DNA of 62,161 bases, taken from Sulfurimonas sp. (GTDB lineage: Bacteria > Campylobacterota > Campylobacteria > Campylobacterales > Sulfurimonadaceae). Shown one piece after another: positions 1 to 8,412 of the stretch (position 1 is its first letter; every line of letters begins with the position of its first letter). Below the pieces are notes generated by a model that saw only the letters and a list, made by a program, of their open reading frames with translations, was not told where the DNA came from and did not search any database. The stretch spans positions 1 to 62,161 of the forward strand of contig JAUZRZ010000070.1 of assembly GCA_030949945.1 (NCBI GenBank), read 5' to 3'. The position numbers and the translations under genes are program-made.

Positions 1-328
1 AAAAGAGACTCTATCTGGTCAAAAGGTCATTTATATTCCAAGCAAGTTCGGCAATCTCACCTCCATCATTTACACAAATTTGGCGATTTTCAAAATTACC
101 ATCTTTGACTGCTTGTGTGATAATATTTGCTGTATTAGAGATATTTTTTGTAATTGTAGATATCTGTCTATATGCATAAAGAGCGATGGCAATATTAGTT
201 AATCCAAATAAAAATGAGACAAGATGAAACTCAAAAAGAGTCCCACTTACGATTAAACCAAGGGTAATAACCGCTAAGTGAGCATAGTTTGCATAGTGTA
301 TCTTAGAAAGAGAGGATAAATTCATCAT
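1..328 (-). CDS. CetA-like methyl-accepting chemotaxis protein, N-terminal part (runs off the left edge)
   Basis: This is the beginning of a chemoreceptor. Residues 17-52 form two close hydrophobic membrane segments with almost no periplasmic loop. They are followed by a HAMP-like helix pair (about 53-105) ending NINDLL, a signature seen before the signalling helix of Campylobacterota receptors. A stop appears at 11-13, but adding one G near position 19 continues the frame as D-L-L-D-Q-I-E-S-L-F into the edge, so I read the stop as a one-base frameshift. The start (ATG at 328) lies inside the last codons of the PAS gene upstream. In Campylobacter, CetA is such a loop-less membrane receptor that takes its signal from the PAS protein CetB; this pair probably does the same, reporting redox or energy state. 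Confidence 0.6.
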
Positions 329-800
329 AGTACATTCCTTTTGATTGTAGTAGTTCGTTCATTACTGCTTCACTAGCACTCATCCCGCCTCTTTTTTCTG
401 CTTGAAGTAGTTTTTCATAGAGTGGGATGATGACACTTAAGGCTTCTTTAGTAGGTTTTCTTCTTGAGGAGTGGTATCCTACAGTTTTTCCTTTGTACAT
501 AGAAGGTGTTACATTTGCCATGACCCAGTAGTAAGAGCCATCTGCACAGAGATTTTTCACATAAGCATGTATCTCTTTTTGCTTTTGAAGGTATTGCCAG
601 AGGTATTTGAAGATAATTTTTGGCATATCAGGGTGGCGAATAATTTTATGGGGTTTTCCAATTAACTCCTCCTCTGGCAGTTGAACTATGTCAATAAAAT
701 GTTGATTAGCATATGTCAAAATTCCTTTAAGATCTGTTTTTGTGACTAAGAGATAATTTGCATCAAATGTTTGTTCTTTGTTTGTAGGTTTTATTTTCAT
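303..800 (-). CDS. PAS-domain energy-taxis sensor, CetB-like
   Basis: A 165-residue soluble protein made of essentially one PAS domain (about residues 15-125) with the Aer/CetB pattern: GILTYANQHFIDI, then IGKPHKIIRHPDMP, then YVKNLCADGSYYWVMANVTP. In Aer and CetB this fold binds FAD and senses redox state. A short helical tail (126-165) follows. Its 3' end overlaps the start of the CetA-like receptor by 26 bases, so the two are probably translated together and form a bipartite receptor, the sensor being separate from the membrane signaller. The FAD ligand is inferred from family knowledge, not visible here. Confidence 0.7.
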   Translation of the reverse strand: MKIKPTNKEQTFDANYLLVTKTDLKGILTYANQHFIDIVQLPEEELIGKPHKIIRHPDMPKIIFKYLWQYLQKQKEIHAYVKNLCADGSYYWVMANVTPSMYKGKTVGYHSSRRKPTKEALSVIIPLYEKLLQAEKRGGMSASEAVMNELLQSKGMYYDEFILSF

Positions 801-858
801 TGTTCCACTTTCTCTAAATTTTTGTTATTATAATCTGTTTAAGATTAATCAATTCTTT

Positions 859-2121
859 TTACTCATGTAACTCTGTTACAACTTGATTTCTACCAGCATT
901 TTTGGCTTTATAAAGGAGCATATCTGCATTTGCTATAGCCTCTTCGAGGCTTTCATCTTCTGGATCTGGTATAGTAAGACCAATAGAGATTGTAAAATTG
1001 ATAAAAGTCTCTTTATCTATTTGAAATGAAAAATTTTCCACCTCTTGGCGTATTCTCTGGCAGATATCTAAGGCACTATATCGGTTTATATTTTTAAAAA
1101 CAATGCAGAACTCTTCACCACCAAAACGGGCTACTAAGTCTCTATGATTTGTGGAACTACTGAGAATATTTGAAAGGGCAACAATTAGCTGATCTCCAAC
1201 ATCATGACCATAGGTATCATTAACCTTTTTGAAATGGTCTATATCAACAAGAGCAAGAGCATATCTCTCCCCACTCTCTTTTATCTCTTCTTCATAACTC
1301 ATCATCGCATCAAAAAAGAATCGACGGTTATATAGACCTGTCAAAAAGTCACGGTTTGCATGGTTTGTAACGATTTGAATATTCTCTAGTGCCTCAATAG
1401 TATTGTTTATTCGACAAGAAAACTCCTCTTTTGAAAAGGGTTTTTTGATAAAGTCATTTGCACCTGCTTTTAAAAAGAGTGCTGTTACTTCATCATCTTG
1501 GCTTGAGGAGAGTGCGAGAATTCCAAGGTCATTTTTGTTATGTTCTTTTCTTATTTCATAGGTGAGTTCTAGTCCATTCATCACGGGCATATTATAGTCT
1601 GTTAAAACTAGATCAATAGAGCTATTTGTATGAAGCATACCCATGGCTTCTTCTCCATGAGCTACTGTAATGACTTTAAAAAAAAGATTTTGAAGGAAGT
1701 TTTGCATCTGCTTTCTAAAAACCATAGAGTCATCAACAACTAAAACGGTATGGTTTTGGTTTTTTTGTAGTCTAGTAATAGTTTGAATGATATAATTTAT
1801 ATCATCAACTCCCCCCTTATTTACATAGTCTATAATATTTTTTTTGAGTATATTTCGGCGAAATTCTTTGTCTATGTTAGCACTTAAGACGATTACATGG
1901 TTCTCTTTTGAAAGTACATAGTCAATTATTTCTCCATTTGGGGCATCTGGTAGGTTTATGTCTAGAAGAGTTATAAAGTACTTATACATCTTTAAAAAAA
2001 GTTTTGCTTCAGACATAGAGTAGGCTACATCTACTTTAAAATCAAGTGCTGTTTCTATCTTTTTAGAAATCAGCTTAGCAAGTGTTTTGTTATCTTCTAC
2101 TATTAGTATTCTTTGACTCAT
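859..2121 (-). CDS. Response regulator diguanylate cyclase (REC-REC-GGDEF)
   Basis: About 420 residues with three domains: a first receiver (about 5-115; VEDN acidic patch, phospho-acceptor Asp in LLDINLPD), a second receiver (about 125-245; VVDDS, TDYNMPVMNG, and the Lys in FIKKPFS), and a C-terminal GGDEF cyclase (about 260-420) with the active signature RFGGEEF. It should make cyclic di-GMP from GTP when phosphorylated, in the way of PleD, acting in the cytoplasm. I start it at the ATG at 2121 because GGAG lies 7 bases upstream; a TTG at 2133 is also in frame but overlaps that site. It is divergent from the helicase gene, with the two starts 78 bases apart. No dedicated kinase is adjacent. 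Confidence 0.85.
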   Translation of the reverse strand: MSQRILIVEDNKTLAKLISKKIETALDFKVDVAYSMSEAKLFLKMYKYFITLLDINLPDAPNGEIIDYVLSKENHVIVLSANIDKEFRRNILKKNIIDYVNKGGVDDINYIIQTITRLQKNQNHTVLVVDDSMVFRKQMQNFLQNLFFKVITVAHGEEAMGMLHTNSSIDLVLTDYNMPVMNGLELTYEIRKEHNKNDLGILALSSSQDDEVTALFLKAGANDFIKKPFSKEEFSCRINNTIEALENIQIVTNHANRDFLTGLYNRRFFFDAMMSYEEEIKESGERYALALVDIDHFKKVNDTYGHDVGDQLIVALSNILSSSTNHRDLVARFGGEEFCIVFKNINRYSALDICQRIRQEVENFSFQIDKETFINFTISIGLTIPDPEDESLEEAIANADMLLYKAKNAGRNQVVTELHE

Positions 2122-2199
2122 TTTTTTCTCCAAATATTTTGCTTTGAAATTTTACTATGTTTTAGCTCTTTTTATAATGAAAATGGTTATTATCCGAGT

Positions 2200-3459
2200 A
2201 TGAATTATTTAGATGTTACTATAGATATGTTACAAAATAAGAAAAATGTTTTTTTAACAGGTGGGGCGGGTGTTGGTAAAACGACTATAACCCGACAGAT
2301 TATAGAGCATTTTGAGTCAGAGGCAAAAAAAGTAGCAAAACTAGGTTCTACTGGGATGGCGGCAACTCTTATAGGAGGACAGACTCTTCATAGTTTTTTA
2401 GATTTGGGCATAGCTTCAGATATAGCGGAGTTAGAAAAAAATGCTAAGTTTGAGATAAAAAAGAAGATTAAAAAACTTATAAATGCAATTGACCTTATCG
2501 TGATAGATGAGATTAGTATGGTGAGTGATACTCTTTTTGAGATGATAGCCCTGCGTTTAATGCAGGCAGAGTTTAGTGGGGTGCTTTTAATAGTAGGTGA
2601 TTTTTTACAGCTTCCACCTGTAGTCCGTGGCTCAAACGAAGTACATTTTGCCTTTGAGTCTGAGGCTTGGTCGCAGATGAGGTTTGAAAAGATAGAGCTT
2701 ACACATATATTTAGAACAGATGATCTTGCATTTATAGAGCTGCTAAAACATGTGCGTTTTGGAAATGTAGATGAGGATGTGCATAATCAGCTAAACTCCT
2801 ACATAAAACCACTACCAGAGGACTTGAGTAAATTCACTTTTCTTTTTGGCAAAAACATCTCAGCAAACCTTCATAATAAACGCCAACTAGAACATATAGA
2901 CAATGAACTTTTTGTAAAAGAGGCACAAATAATAAAACACCTAAAATCAACAAAAGACAATGAAGTTGAGCGTTTTATGAATGATGCAAGGATAGAAAAA
3001 GAGTTATCATTAAAAGTAGGTGCACCAGTACTCTTTACAAGAAACTCATGGAACTATTTTAATGGTGAGAGGGCTGTAGTTGTAAATATTGATGCCACAA
3101 ATGTCTTTGTACAAAAGAGTGATGGAGTGGTTATAAAACTAGAAAGTAGTGCACAAAGCAAGGCTAGATGGGTTGAAAAAAGTGTTAAAGGTAAAAAAGA
3201 GATGATGGAAGAAAATCTTTTTAGTGTTTATCAATTTCCCATTAAGTTAGCATTTGCGATTACTATCCACAAGTCACAAGGAATGAGCATAGAAGACCTC
3301 ATAATCCAAACAAACGAAATCTTCGCCCCCTCACAGTTTTATGTAGCCTTATCAAGAAGTTCAAACCCTAAGAACTTAAATCTTATAGCCCCAAAAAAGC
3401 AGTGGTATGATTTGGCATTTGTGGATGCTAAGGCTATGGCGTTTGTCAAAGAAAATTAA
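2200..3459 (+). CDS. Pif1/RecD-like AAA ATPase helicase
   Basis: A 419-residue superfamily 1 helicase. Walker A is FLTGGAGVGKTT near the N-terminus, Walker B is LIVIDEISMVS, and the C-terminal motif FAITIHKSQGMSIEDL followed by VALSRSS is the Pif1/RecD motif V-VI region. Such enzymes unwind DNA 5'-3', for example at structured DNA or R-loops. The reading frame stays open to 2113, but those extra 29 codons sit antisense to the diguanylate cyclase start. A TATAAT box at 2173-2178 favours the ATG at 2200. No clear ribosome site precedes it. It is a stand-alone gene. Confidence 0.8.
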   Translation: MNYLDVTIDMLQNKKNVFLTGGAGVGKTTITRQIIEHFESEAKKVAKLGSTGMAATLIGGQTLHSFLDLGIASDIAELEKNAKFEIKKKIKKLINAIDLIVIDEISMVSDTLFEMIALRLMQAEFSGVLLIVGDFLQLPPVVRGSNEVHFAFESEAWSQMRFEKIELTHIFRTDDLAFIELLKHVRFGNVDEDVHNQLNSYIKPLPEDLSKFTFLFGKNISANLHNKRQLEHIDNELFVKEAQIIKHLKSTKDNEVERFMNDARIEKELSLKVGAPVLFTRNSWNYFNGERAVVVNIDATNVFVQKSDGVVIKLESSAQSKARWVEKSVKGKKEMMEENLFSVYQFPIKLAFAITIHKSQGMSIEDLIIQTNEIFAPSQFYVALSRSSNPKNLNLIAPKKQWYDLAFVDAKAMAFVKEN

Positions 3460-3496
3460 AATATGATATACTTAGGATATACATTAGGAGTTTATT

Positions 3497-3742
3497 ATGA
3501 CAGCGACAATTTCAAAATGGGGTAATTCTCAAGGACTTAGATTTCCAAAAGATATTATGAAAGACTTGCATCTCGCCATTGGGGATAAAGTGAATATCTT
3601 CATAAAAGACAATCAAGCTATTATAGAACCTATCAAAAAAGAAAAGATAAAATATAATATAGAAGAATTAGTATCACAAATACCAGCAGACTATAAGCCT
3701 AGAGAAGAATTTGTAAATGCAGTGGGTAAGGAAGAGTGGTAA
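3497..3742 (+). CDS. mazE: MazE-type antitoxin (AbrB/SpoVT fold)
   Basis: An 81-residue protein with the N-terminal MazE/AbrB swapped-hairpin signature (ISKWGNSQGLRFPKDI, then GDKVNIF) and a charged C-terminal tail that would wrap the toxin. A good ribosome site (AGGAG) lies 7 bases before the ATG. It is the first gene of a toxin-antitoxin pair; the toxin start overlaps its last codons. MazE proteins neutralise MazF and, with it, repress their own promoter. Confidence 0.85.
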   Translation: MTATISKWGNSQGLRFPKDIMKDLHLAIGDKVNIFIKDNQAIIEPIKKEKIKYNIEELVSQIPADYKPREEFVNAVGKEEW

Positions 3743-4070
3743 AAGAGTATACTCCTAAAAAGGGGACTTAGTTATTCTTAGTTTTGATCCATCTTCAGGA
3801 CATGAACAGCAAGGTCGTCGTCCTGCTCTTGTAATATCTAACGAAATATTTAACAAACATGTGGGTTTAGCAATAGTTTGTCCGATAACAAACCGTGATA
3901 GAAACTTTCCTTTTCATATAGCAGTAGATAGTGACAAACTCACAGGGTTTATAATGACCGAGCAGATAAAATCTATAGACTACAGATCACGAAAAGTAAA
4001 GTTTGTAGGAACTCTTGATGATGATGTAATGGCTAAAGTTTTGGGCATTGTTGAGAGTATTGTATTTTGA
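3736..4070 (+). pseudogene. mazF: MazF-type endoribonuclease toxin, frame disrupted
   Basis: The product begins at GTG 3736 inside the mazE stop region (V-K-E-Y-T-P-K-K-G) and continues in another frame as DLVILSFDPSSGHEQQGRRP, the standard MazF start with the RP(A)L motif, then IVCPIT and the C-terminal TEQIKSIDYRSR motif. MazF cleaves single-stranded mRNA at short sites. The frames join if the G run at 3762-3765 is lengthened by one base. As read, translation stops at 3769-3771 and no toxin is made. Given how many conserved genes in this window are broken the same way, a sequencing indel is likelier than real inactivation. Confidence 0.75.
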
Positions 4071-4076
4071 AAGCAA

Positions 4077-4244
4077 ATGAAATATCCTTTTGTCCAACTT
4101 GTAGGGATAGAACAAAGTGGGGATAGTGTATCATTAGCATATAAAAAAGATGTACAGCACAAGGAACTTTTGGATGGTTTATCTCAAAAATATAGACAGA
4201 GGTGTAGCATATATGCTACTTGGAGCTCTTATCTCAGCACTTAA
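4077..4244 (+). CDS. Short unassigned frame between mazF and the EamA gene
   Basis: A 55-codon frame starting MKYPFVQLVGIEQSGDSV seven bases after the mazF stop. The first 30 residues look like genuine protein and loosely resemble the start of hot-dog-fold thioesterase-like proteins, but the rest runs out of frame over the start of the transporter gene, where it looks random. It may be the stump of a decayed or frameshifted gene. I do not assign a function, and it may not be expressed. Confidence 0.25.
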   Translation: MKYPFVQLVGIEQSGDSVSLAYKKDVQHKELLDGLSQKYRQRCSIYATWSSYLST

Positions 4245-5076
4245 TGGTGCTTTGGCTAAGGTGCTCAGCGAAGAGATGTCAGCCTTAGAGATAGTGTTTT
4301 TTCGTAATATTATGGGAGTTTTTTTAATTCTTTATGCACTAAAACATACACCTCCAAAACTAAGTGGGGGTAAATTTCACCTTCTTCTTACCCGTGGACT
4401 CTTTGGCTTTATTGCTATGATTTTGTTTTTTTACACTATCACAACTATTCCTCTTGGTGAAGCGATAACTCTAAACAAAACTTCTCCTCTATTTGTAGCC
4501 ATTCTTGCATATTATTTATTGGGTGAGCATTTAAGTAGGCAGAGTGTGTTGGCACTGTTAATTGGCTTTATGGGAATAGTTTTGATAACGAAACCTTTTG
4601 ATGTTGACCTCTCTTATGAGCATGTTCTAGGTATTTTAGGTGGATTTTTTGCGGCTGCTGCTTATACTACTATTAAAAAAATAAAAGATATTTATGACTC
4701 TCGAATTATAGTCCTTTCCTTTGTTGGAGTTGGTACACTACTTCCCAGCGCTCAGCACATAAGTGGAAACTTTTTTGAAGTACCTTTGGTATTAGAGTTT
4801 TTATTTCCAAAGTTTATTATTCCTATAGGTGTTAGTGTCTGGCTTTTGCTAATTTTCATGGCATTGATTTCTACACTCTCTCAATGGCTTTTAACAAAAG
4901 CTTACAGTAGTTCAAAGTTAAGTATAATAGGTGTTATCTCTTATACAAATATACCATTTGCAATTGGATTTGGTTTTCTTCTTGGAGATAAATTTCCCGA
5001 TTTTTTAACTTTTTTGGGTATAAGTTTCATTATTTTAGCAGGGGTTTTAATAGGATTTAAAAAAAATAAGTTATAA
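4174..5076 (+). CDS. EamA-family (drug/metabolite) membrane transporter
   Basis: About 300 residues, almost entirely hydrophobic, forming roughly ten membrane helices in two EamA repeats. Typical features are ALNGALAKVLSEEMSALEIVFFRN in helices 1-2 (shown in part), the conserved TTIPLGEAITL turn and a second-repeat end SFIILAGVLIGFKK. The family moves amino acids, metabolites or nucleotide sugars, and the substrate cannot be told from sequence. I choose ATG 4174 because AAGGAAC lies 6-7 bases upstream; an in-frame ATG at 4150 has no such site. Confidence 0.8.
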   Translation: MVYLKNIDRGVAYMLLGALISALNGALAKVLSEEMSALEIVFFRNIMGVFLILYALKHTPPKLSGGKFHLLLTRGLFGFIAMILFFYTITTIPLGEAITLNKTSPLFVAILAYYLLGEHLSRQSVLALLIGFMGIVLITKPFDVDLSYEHVLGILGGFFAAAAYTTIKKIKDIYDSRIIVLSFVGVGTLLPSAQHISGNFFEVPLVLEFLFPKFIIPIGVSVWLLLIFMALISTLSQWLLTKAYSSSKLSIIGVISYTNIPFAIGFGFLLGDKFPDFLTFLGISFIILAGVLIGFKKNKL

Positions 5077-5115
5077 TAATATTTGCAAATATTATATTAA
5101 GAATAAGGAAGAGAA

Positions 5116-5682
5116 ATGAAAAAAATATTAGCTCTGTTAATTGCAAGTGGTTTAGCAGTTACAAGTGGATATGCAAGCGGGATGCATTTAGAAGAACATG
5201 AGAGTGAAAACAATTTTTATATTGCAACAAAGGCAATATACTCTTTTGGTGCTTCAGTTGAAGAGGAGGGTGCTACACTTGAGGGTTCAGCAGGAGCAGG
5301 CTTAGGAGTGGATGTTGGATACAAACTTGGTGCTGGGTTTTGCGTAGAGTTAGATGTGGCATATGTACAAGCAGATGTAGTCGAAAAAACAGTAAGCGAA
5401 GAGAAAACGGCTAAAGGAACATTTACGACTAGCTCTTTAGATGTTGCCTATATTCATCATATAACACACGAACTAGAAGCTTTTGTAAAAGGTGGATATG
5501 AGTATGAGTTTGAAAAAATCAGTGACTTAGGTGTTGATGCAACTAATAGTGGCTTTGTTTATGCTGTGGGCTTAGAGTATGAGTTGAGTCATACACATGC
5601 AATTGCACTAGAGTATGAAGAGACAACTATTAAAGGACCAAGAGGGAACATCGCTTCTTTAGGCTATGTTTATAATTTTTAA
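5116..5682 (+). CDS. Small outer-membrane beta-barrel protein
   Basis: A 188-residue exported protein with a clear signal peptide (MKKILALLIASGLAVTSGYA) and alternating hydrophobic strands ending in an aromatic C-terminal residue (GYVYNF), the sorting signal for outer-membrane barrels. Size and pattern fit an eight-stranded OmpA/OmpW-like barrel. The ribosome site AAGGAAGAG precedes the start. A small lipoprotein gene follows 14 bases later, so the two probably share a transcript. No specific function is supported. Confidence 0.7.
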   Translation: MKKILALLIASGLAVTSGYASGMHLEEHESENNFYIATKAIYSFGASVEEEGATLEGSAGAGLGVDVGYKLGAGFCVELDVAYVQADVVEKTVSEEKTAKGTFTTSSLDVAYIHHITHELEAFVKGGYEYEFEKISDLGVDATNSGFVYAVGLEYELSHTHAIALEYEETTIKGPRGNIASLGYVYNF

Positions 5683-5696
5683 AGCAAGGAGAGAAA

Positions 5697-5834
5697 ATGA
5701 AATATTATTTAGCTGTAGTATTAGTAATGATAGTTTTTAGTAGTTGTGCAAGTCATACAGATGATACTTATTATGATAGAGCTCACAAAGCAAGTGATAA
5801 AGCACAGAGTGATTTACAAAAAGAAAAGTTTTAA
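5697..5834 (+). CDS. Small lipoprotein (45 residues)
   Basis: A very short gene with a strong ribosome site (AAGGAGAG). It encodes a signal peptide MKYYLAVVLVMIVFSSC with a lipobox-like Cys at residue 17, followed by a polar, lysine-rich tail of 28 residues ending QKEKF. It should be lipidated and held in the envelope. It sits 14 bases after the barrel-protein gene and is likely co-transcribed. Function unknown. Confidence 0.6.
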   Translation: MKYYLAVVLVMIVFSSCASHTDDTYYDRAHKASDKAQSDLQKEKF

Positions 5835-5844
5835 AAAAAGAGTT

Positions 5845-5867
5845 AAGCAGTGAATCTCTCACTGCTT
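5845..5867 (-). terminator. Terminator of the peroxiredoxin gene
   Basis: A perfect 9-bp stem (AAGCAGTGA / TCACTGCTT) with a five-base loop. On the minus strand it is followed by a run of T (complement of the A7 run at 5833-5839), so it suits transcripts coming from the peroxiredoxin gene. The same stem may also end the plus-strand lipoprotein transcript. Confidence 0.6.
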
Positions 5868-5940
5868 TAGTAGAAGAAGTACACCCCACTTACGCTTTAG
5901 CGACGGGAGTGTCGGCATTTAGTGCCAGAGAAGTTTATAA

Positions 5941-6537
5941 CTATAAGTCAGCTTCGTGTTTACCTAAGTACTCAGCAACACCTTCAGTTGTAGCTTTCAT
6001 ACCTTCGTCACCTTTTGTCCAACCCGCAGCACATACTTCACCATGCTCATCAGTAAACTGCATTGCATCTACCATACGAATCATCTCATCAATGTTACGA
6101 CCAAGTGGTAAGTCATTTACTACTGCATGACGAACTACACCTTTACCATCAATTAAAAATGAACCACGTAAAGCAACTGCTTCACCAAAAAGAACATCAT
6201 AATCTTTAGAAATTTGTTTAGTAAGGTCAGCTACAAGTGGGTAACCAACACGGCCTATACCACCTTCGTTAATTGCAGTTTCTCTCCATGCAAAGTGAGA
6301 AAATTGAGAATCTACTGAACAACCAATAACATTAATACCACGATCTTTAAAATCTTGAAGTCTATGGTCAAATGCGATAAGTTCTGATGGACAAACAAAA
6401 GTAAAGTCTAGTGGATAGAAAAATAAAACTGTACCTTTTTCACCCATGTTTTCTGATAATTTGAAGTCTTCAACGATTGAACCGTCACCTAAAACTGTTG
6501 TTGCTGTAAAGTCTGGAGCTTGATTTGTTACTAACAT
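5941..6537 (-). CDS. 2-Cys peroxiredoxin (AhpC/TSA family)
   Basis: A 198-residue peroxiredoxin. The peroxidatic Cys lies in FYPLDFTFVCPSEL (about residue 50) and the resolving Cys in GEVCAAGWTKG (about residue 170), the typical 2-Cys arrangement. It reduces hydrogen peroxide and organic hydroperoxides in the cytoplasm, being recycled by thioredoxin or similar. AAGGA precedes the ATG by a few bases. It is transcribed away from metK and stands alone, followed by the hairpin at 5845-5867. Confidence 0.9.
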   Translation of the reverse strand: MLVTNQAPDFTATTVLGDGSIVEDFKLSENMGEKGTVLFFYPLDFTFVCPSELIAFDHRLQDFKDRGINVIGCSVDSQFSHFAWRETAINEGGIGRVGYPLVADLTKQISKDYDVLFGEAVALRGSFLIDGKGVVRHAVVNDLPLGRNIDEMIRMVDAMQFTDEHGEVCAAGWTKGDEGMKATTEGVAEYLGKHEADL

Positions 6538-6634
6538 ATATATCCTTGTTTTTTGAATAGTGTAATTTTAACGAAAGATTATTAATAAACTAAGAGGGGA
6601 GAAATAGGACAAATTACTTAAAGAAAGTTTTAGA

Positions 6635-6640
6635 TATACT
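6635..6640 (+). promoter_or_regulatory. Possible -10 box for metK
   Basis: TATACT preceded by a T-rich stretch, about 49 bases before the metK start. A second box, TATAAT at 6666-6671, is a better match but would leave only about ten bases of leader, which would place the AAGGA ribosome site at the very 5' end. Confidence 0.35.
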
Positions 6641-6688
6641 TGCGACGATTTATAGGACTAGAGCCTATAATGTTAATAAGGAAAATCG

Positions 6689-7846
6689 ATGACTAAAGAG
6701 TATATATTTACTTCAGAGTCTGTAACAGAAGGGCACCCTGATAAGATGGCAGATCAAATCAGTGATGCAATTTTGGATTATATTATTGAAAAAGACCCTC
6801 AGGCACGTGTTGCCTGTGAGACATTAGTGTCTAATGGTTTTTGTGTAATTGCAGGCGAACTTAAAACTACGGCTTATGCCCCTATGCAAGAGATTGCTAG
6901 AAAAGTTATTCAAGAGATTGGATATACAGATGCGACCTATGGTTTTGATTATAGAGCAGCAGCAGTGTTAAATGGAATAGGTGAACAGTCAGCAGACATT
7001 AATCAAGGTGTCGATCAAGCTAATGGCGAGATTGGTGCTGGAGATCAAGGTTTGATGTTTGGATATGCTTGTCGAGAGACAGATGTTCTTATGCCTTTGC
7101 CTATTCACTTAGCACATCGCTTGACGCAAAGACTCGCATTAGTACGTAAAGAGGGAATTGTTCCTTATTTACGCCCTGATGGAAAAGCACAAATAAGTGT
7201 AAGATATGTAGATGATAAGCCAGTAGCAGTTGATACTGTAGTTATCTCTACTCAGCATCATGATGGAATCTCTCAAGAACAGATTCGCAAAGATATGATT
7301 GAAGAAGTAGTTAATCATGTTATTCCAGCAGAGATGATGGATGAAAATACTATTTTTCATATCAATCCTACAGGTAAATTTGTAATTGGTGGTCCTCAAG
7401 GTGATGCTGGTCTTACTGGTCGTAAGATTATCGTTGATACTTATGGTGGTTCATGTCCTCATGGTGGTGGTGCATTTTCTGGAAAAGATCCTACAAAAGT
7501 AGATAGGAGTGCAGCTTATGCCGCTCGTCATGTAGCAAAAAACCTTGTAGCCTCGGGTGCTTGTGATAAGGCAACTATTCAAGTAGCCTATGCTATTGGT
7601 GTAGTTGCGCCTGTATCTATAATGGTAGATACACATGGTACAGGTAAAGTAAGTGAAGAGAAGATAGAAGCTTGTATCAAAGAGCTTTTTGATTTAAGTC
7701 CTGCAGGAATTATTAAATCACTTGATTTATTAAAACCAATATATAGAAAAACCGCTGCTTATGGTCACTTTGGTCGTGAAGAAGAAGGTTTTACTTGGGA
7801 AGTTACAGATAGAGCAGAGGAAATTAAGAGTTATTTAGGCTTATAA
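6689..7846 (+). CDS. metK: S-adenosylmethionine synthetase
   Basis: A 385-residue enzyme of normal length that joins methionine and ATP to make S-adenosylmethionine, the cell's methyl donor. Family signatures are clear: [17 protein letters not shown] near the N-terminus, the [12 protein letters not shown] hexapeptide region around residue 115, and the [16 protein letters not shown] loop near residue 260. The start is an ATG with AAGGA nine bases before it. It is followed by a 120-base AT-rich gap before the ferredoxin gene. Confidence 0.97.
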   Translation: MTKEYIFTSESVTEGHPDKMADQISDAILDYIIEKDPQARVACETLVSNGFCVIAGELKTTAYAPMQEIARKVIQEIGYTDATYGFDYRAAAVLNGIGEQSADINQGVDQANGEIGAGDQGLMFGYACRETDVLMPLPIHLAHRLTQRLALVRKEGIVPYLRPDGKAQISVRYVDDKPVAVDTVVISTQHHDGISQEQIRKDMIEEVVNHVIPAEMMDENTIFHINPTGKFVIGGPQGDAGLTGRKIIVDTYGGSCPHGGGAFSGKDPTKVDRSAAYAARHVAKNLVASGACDKATIQVAYAIGVVAPVSIMVDTHGTGKVSEEKIEACIKELFDLSPAGIIKSLDLLKPIYRKTAAYGHFGREEEGFTWEVTDRAEEIKSYLGL

Positions 7847-7966
7847 GCCTTAAAGACTCTGATAAAACTAAACAGAACTAATAAATTTTTTGACTATTTA
7901 AAATTTTTTAGCTGTTTTTAAAAATATAGTAGGTATAGTACCTCTATCAAAATTATAGGAGAAAAT

Positions 7967-8251
7967 ATGTCAGTAATAATTAATGATACATGTATTAACT
8001 GTGGGGCTTGTATAGATGAGTGTCCAGTAGAAGCAATTGTAGATGAGGATGATAATCCAGAGGGTGAGGATGTTTACTATGTATATGGTGACAAATGTGT
8101 AGAGTGTGTTGGTCATCATGATGAGCCAGCATGTGCTACTGCATGTCCAACTGAGGGTTGTATTACTTGGGATTCAATAGGTGATAGTCCATCTCATAGA
8201 GAAGATATTACTGAAGAACAACGTAGCAATCACGAAAATATTGTAGACTAG
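7967..8251 (+). CDS. 2[4Fe-4S] ferredoxin, YfhL-like
   Basis: A 94-residue, strongly acidic ferredoxin with two cluster-binding motifs: C-x2-C-x2-C-x3-C-P (CINCGACIDECP) and a second, longer-spaced set (CVEC then seven residues, then ACATACP). The extended spacing in the second motif is typical of the YfhL/Allochromatium-type low-potential ferredoxins. The tail is charged. It carries electrons in the cytoplasm; its partner is not indicated by neighbours. A good ribosome site (ATAGGAG) precedes it and a hairpin follows its stop. Confidence 0.88.
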   Translation: MSVIINDTCINCGACIDECPVEAIVDEDDNPEGEDVYYVYGDKCVECVGHHDEPACATACPTEGCITWDSIGDSPSHREDITEEQRSNHENIVD

Positions 8252-8260
8252 TTTTATAAT

Positions 8261-8284
8261 ATTGAAGCACTTCGGTGCTTCAAT
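8261..8284 (+). terminator. Terminator after the ferredoxin gene
   Basis: A perfect 10-bp stem (ATTGAAGCAC / GTGCTTCAAT) closed by the very stable TTCG tetraloop, ten bases after the stop codon. The T tract after it is weak (TTCC), so termination strength is uncertain. Confidence 0.6.
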
Positions 8285-8372
8285 TCCACAAATAAACACA
8301 AGTAAGATAGATACATTTTACTTTTAAATCCACAAAATTCATTTTTTAAACAAGAAACAATCTTTTTTTAGA

Positions 8373-8378
8373 TATAAT
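8373..8378 (+). promoter_or_regulatory. -10 box for the ndk operon
   Basis: TATAAT directly preceded by a run of seven T residues, the usual form of the housekeeping promoter in Campylobacterota, where a T-rich stretch replaces the -35 box. It lies 35 bases before the ndk start and would drive ndk, DUF177, rpmF, plsX and fabH. Confidence 0.55.
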
Positions 8379-8412
8379 CCCACTCTAATTTTATATTTTC
8401 AGAGGAGATTTG

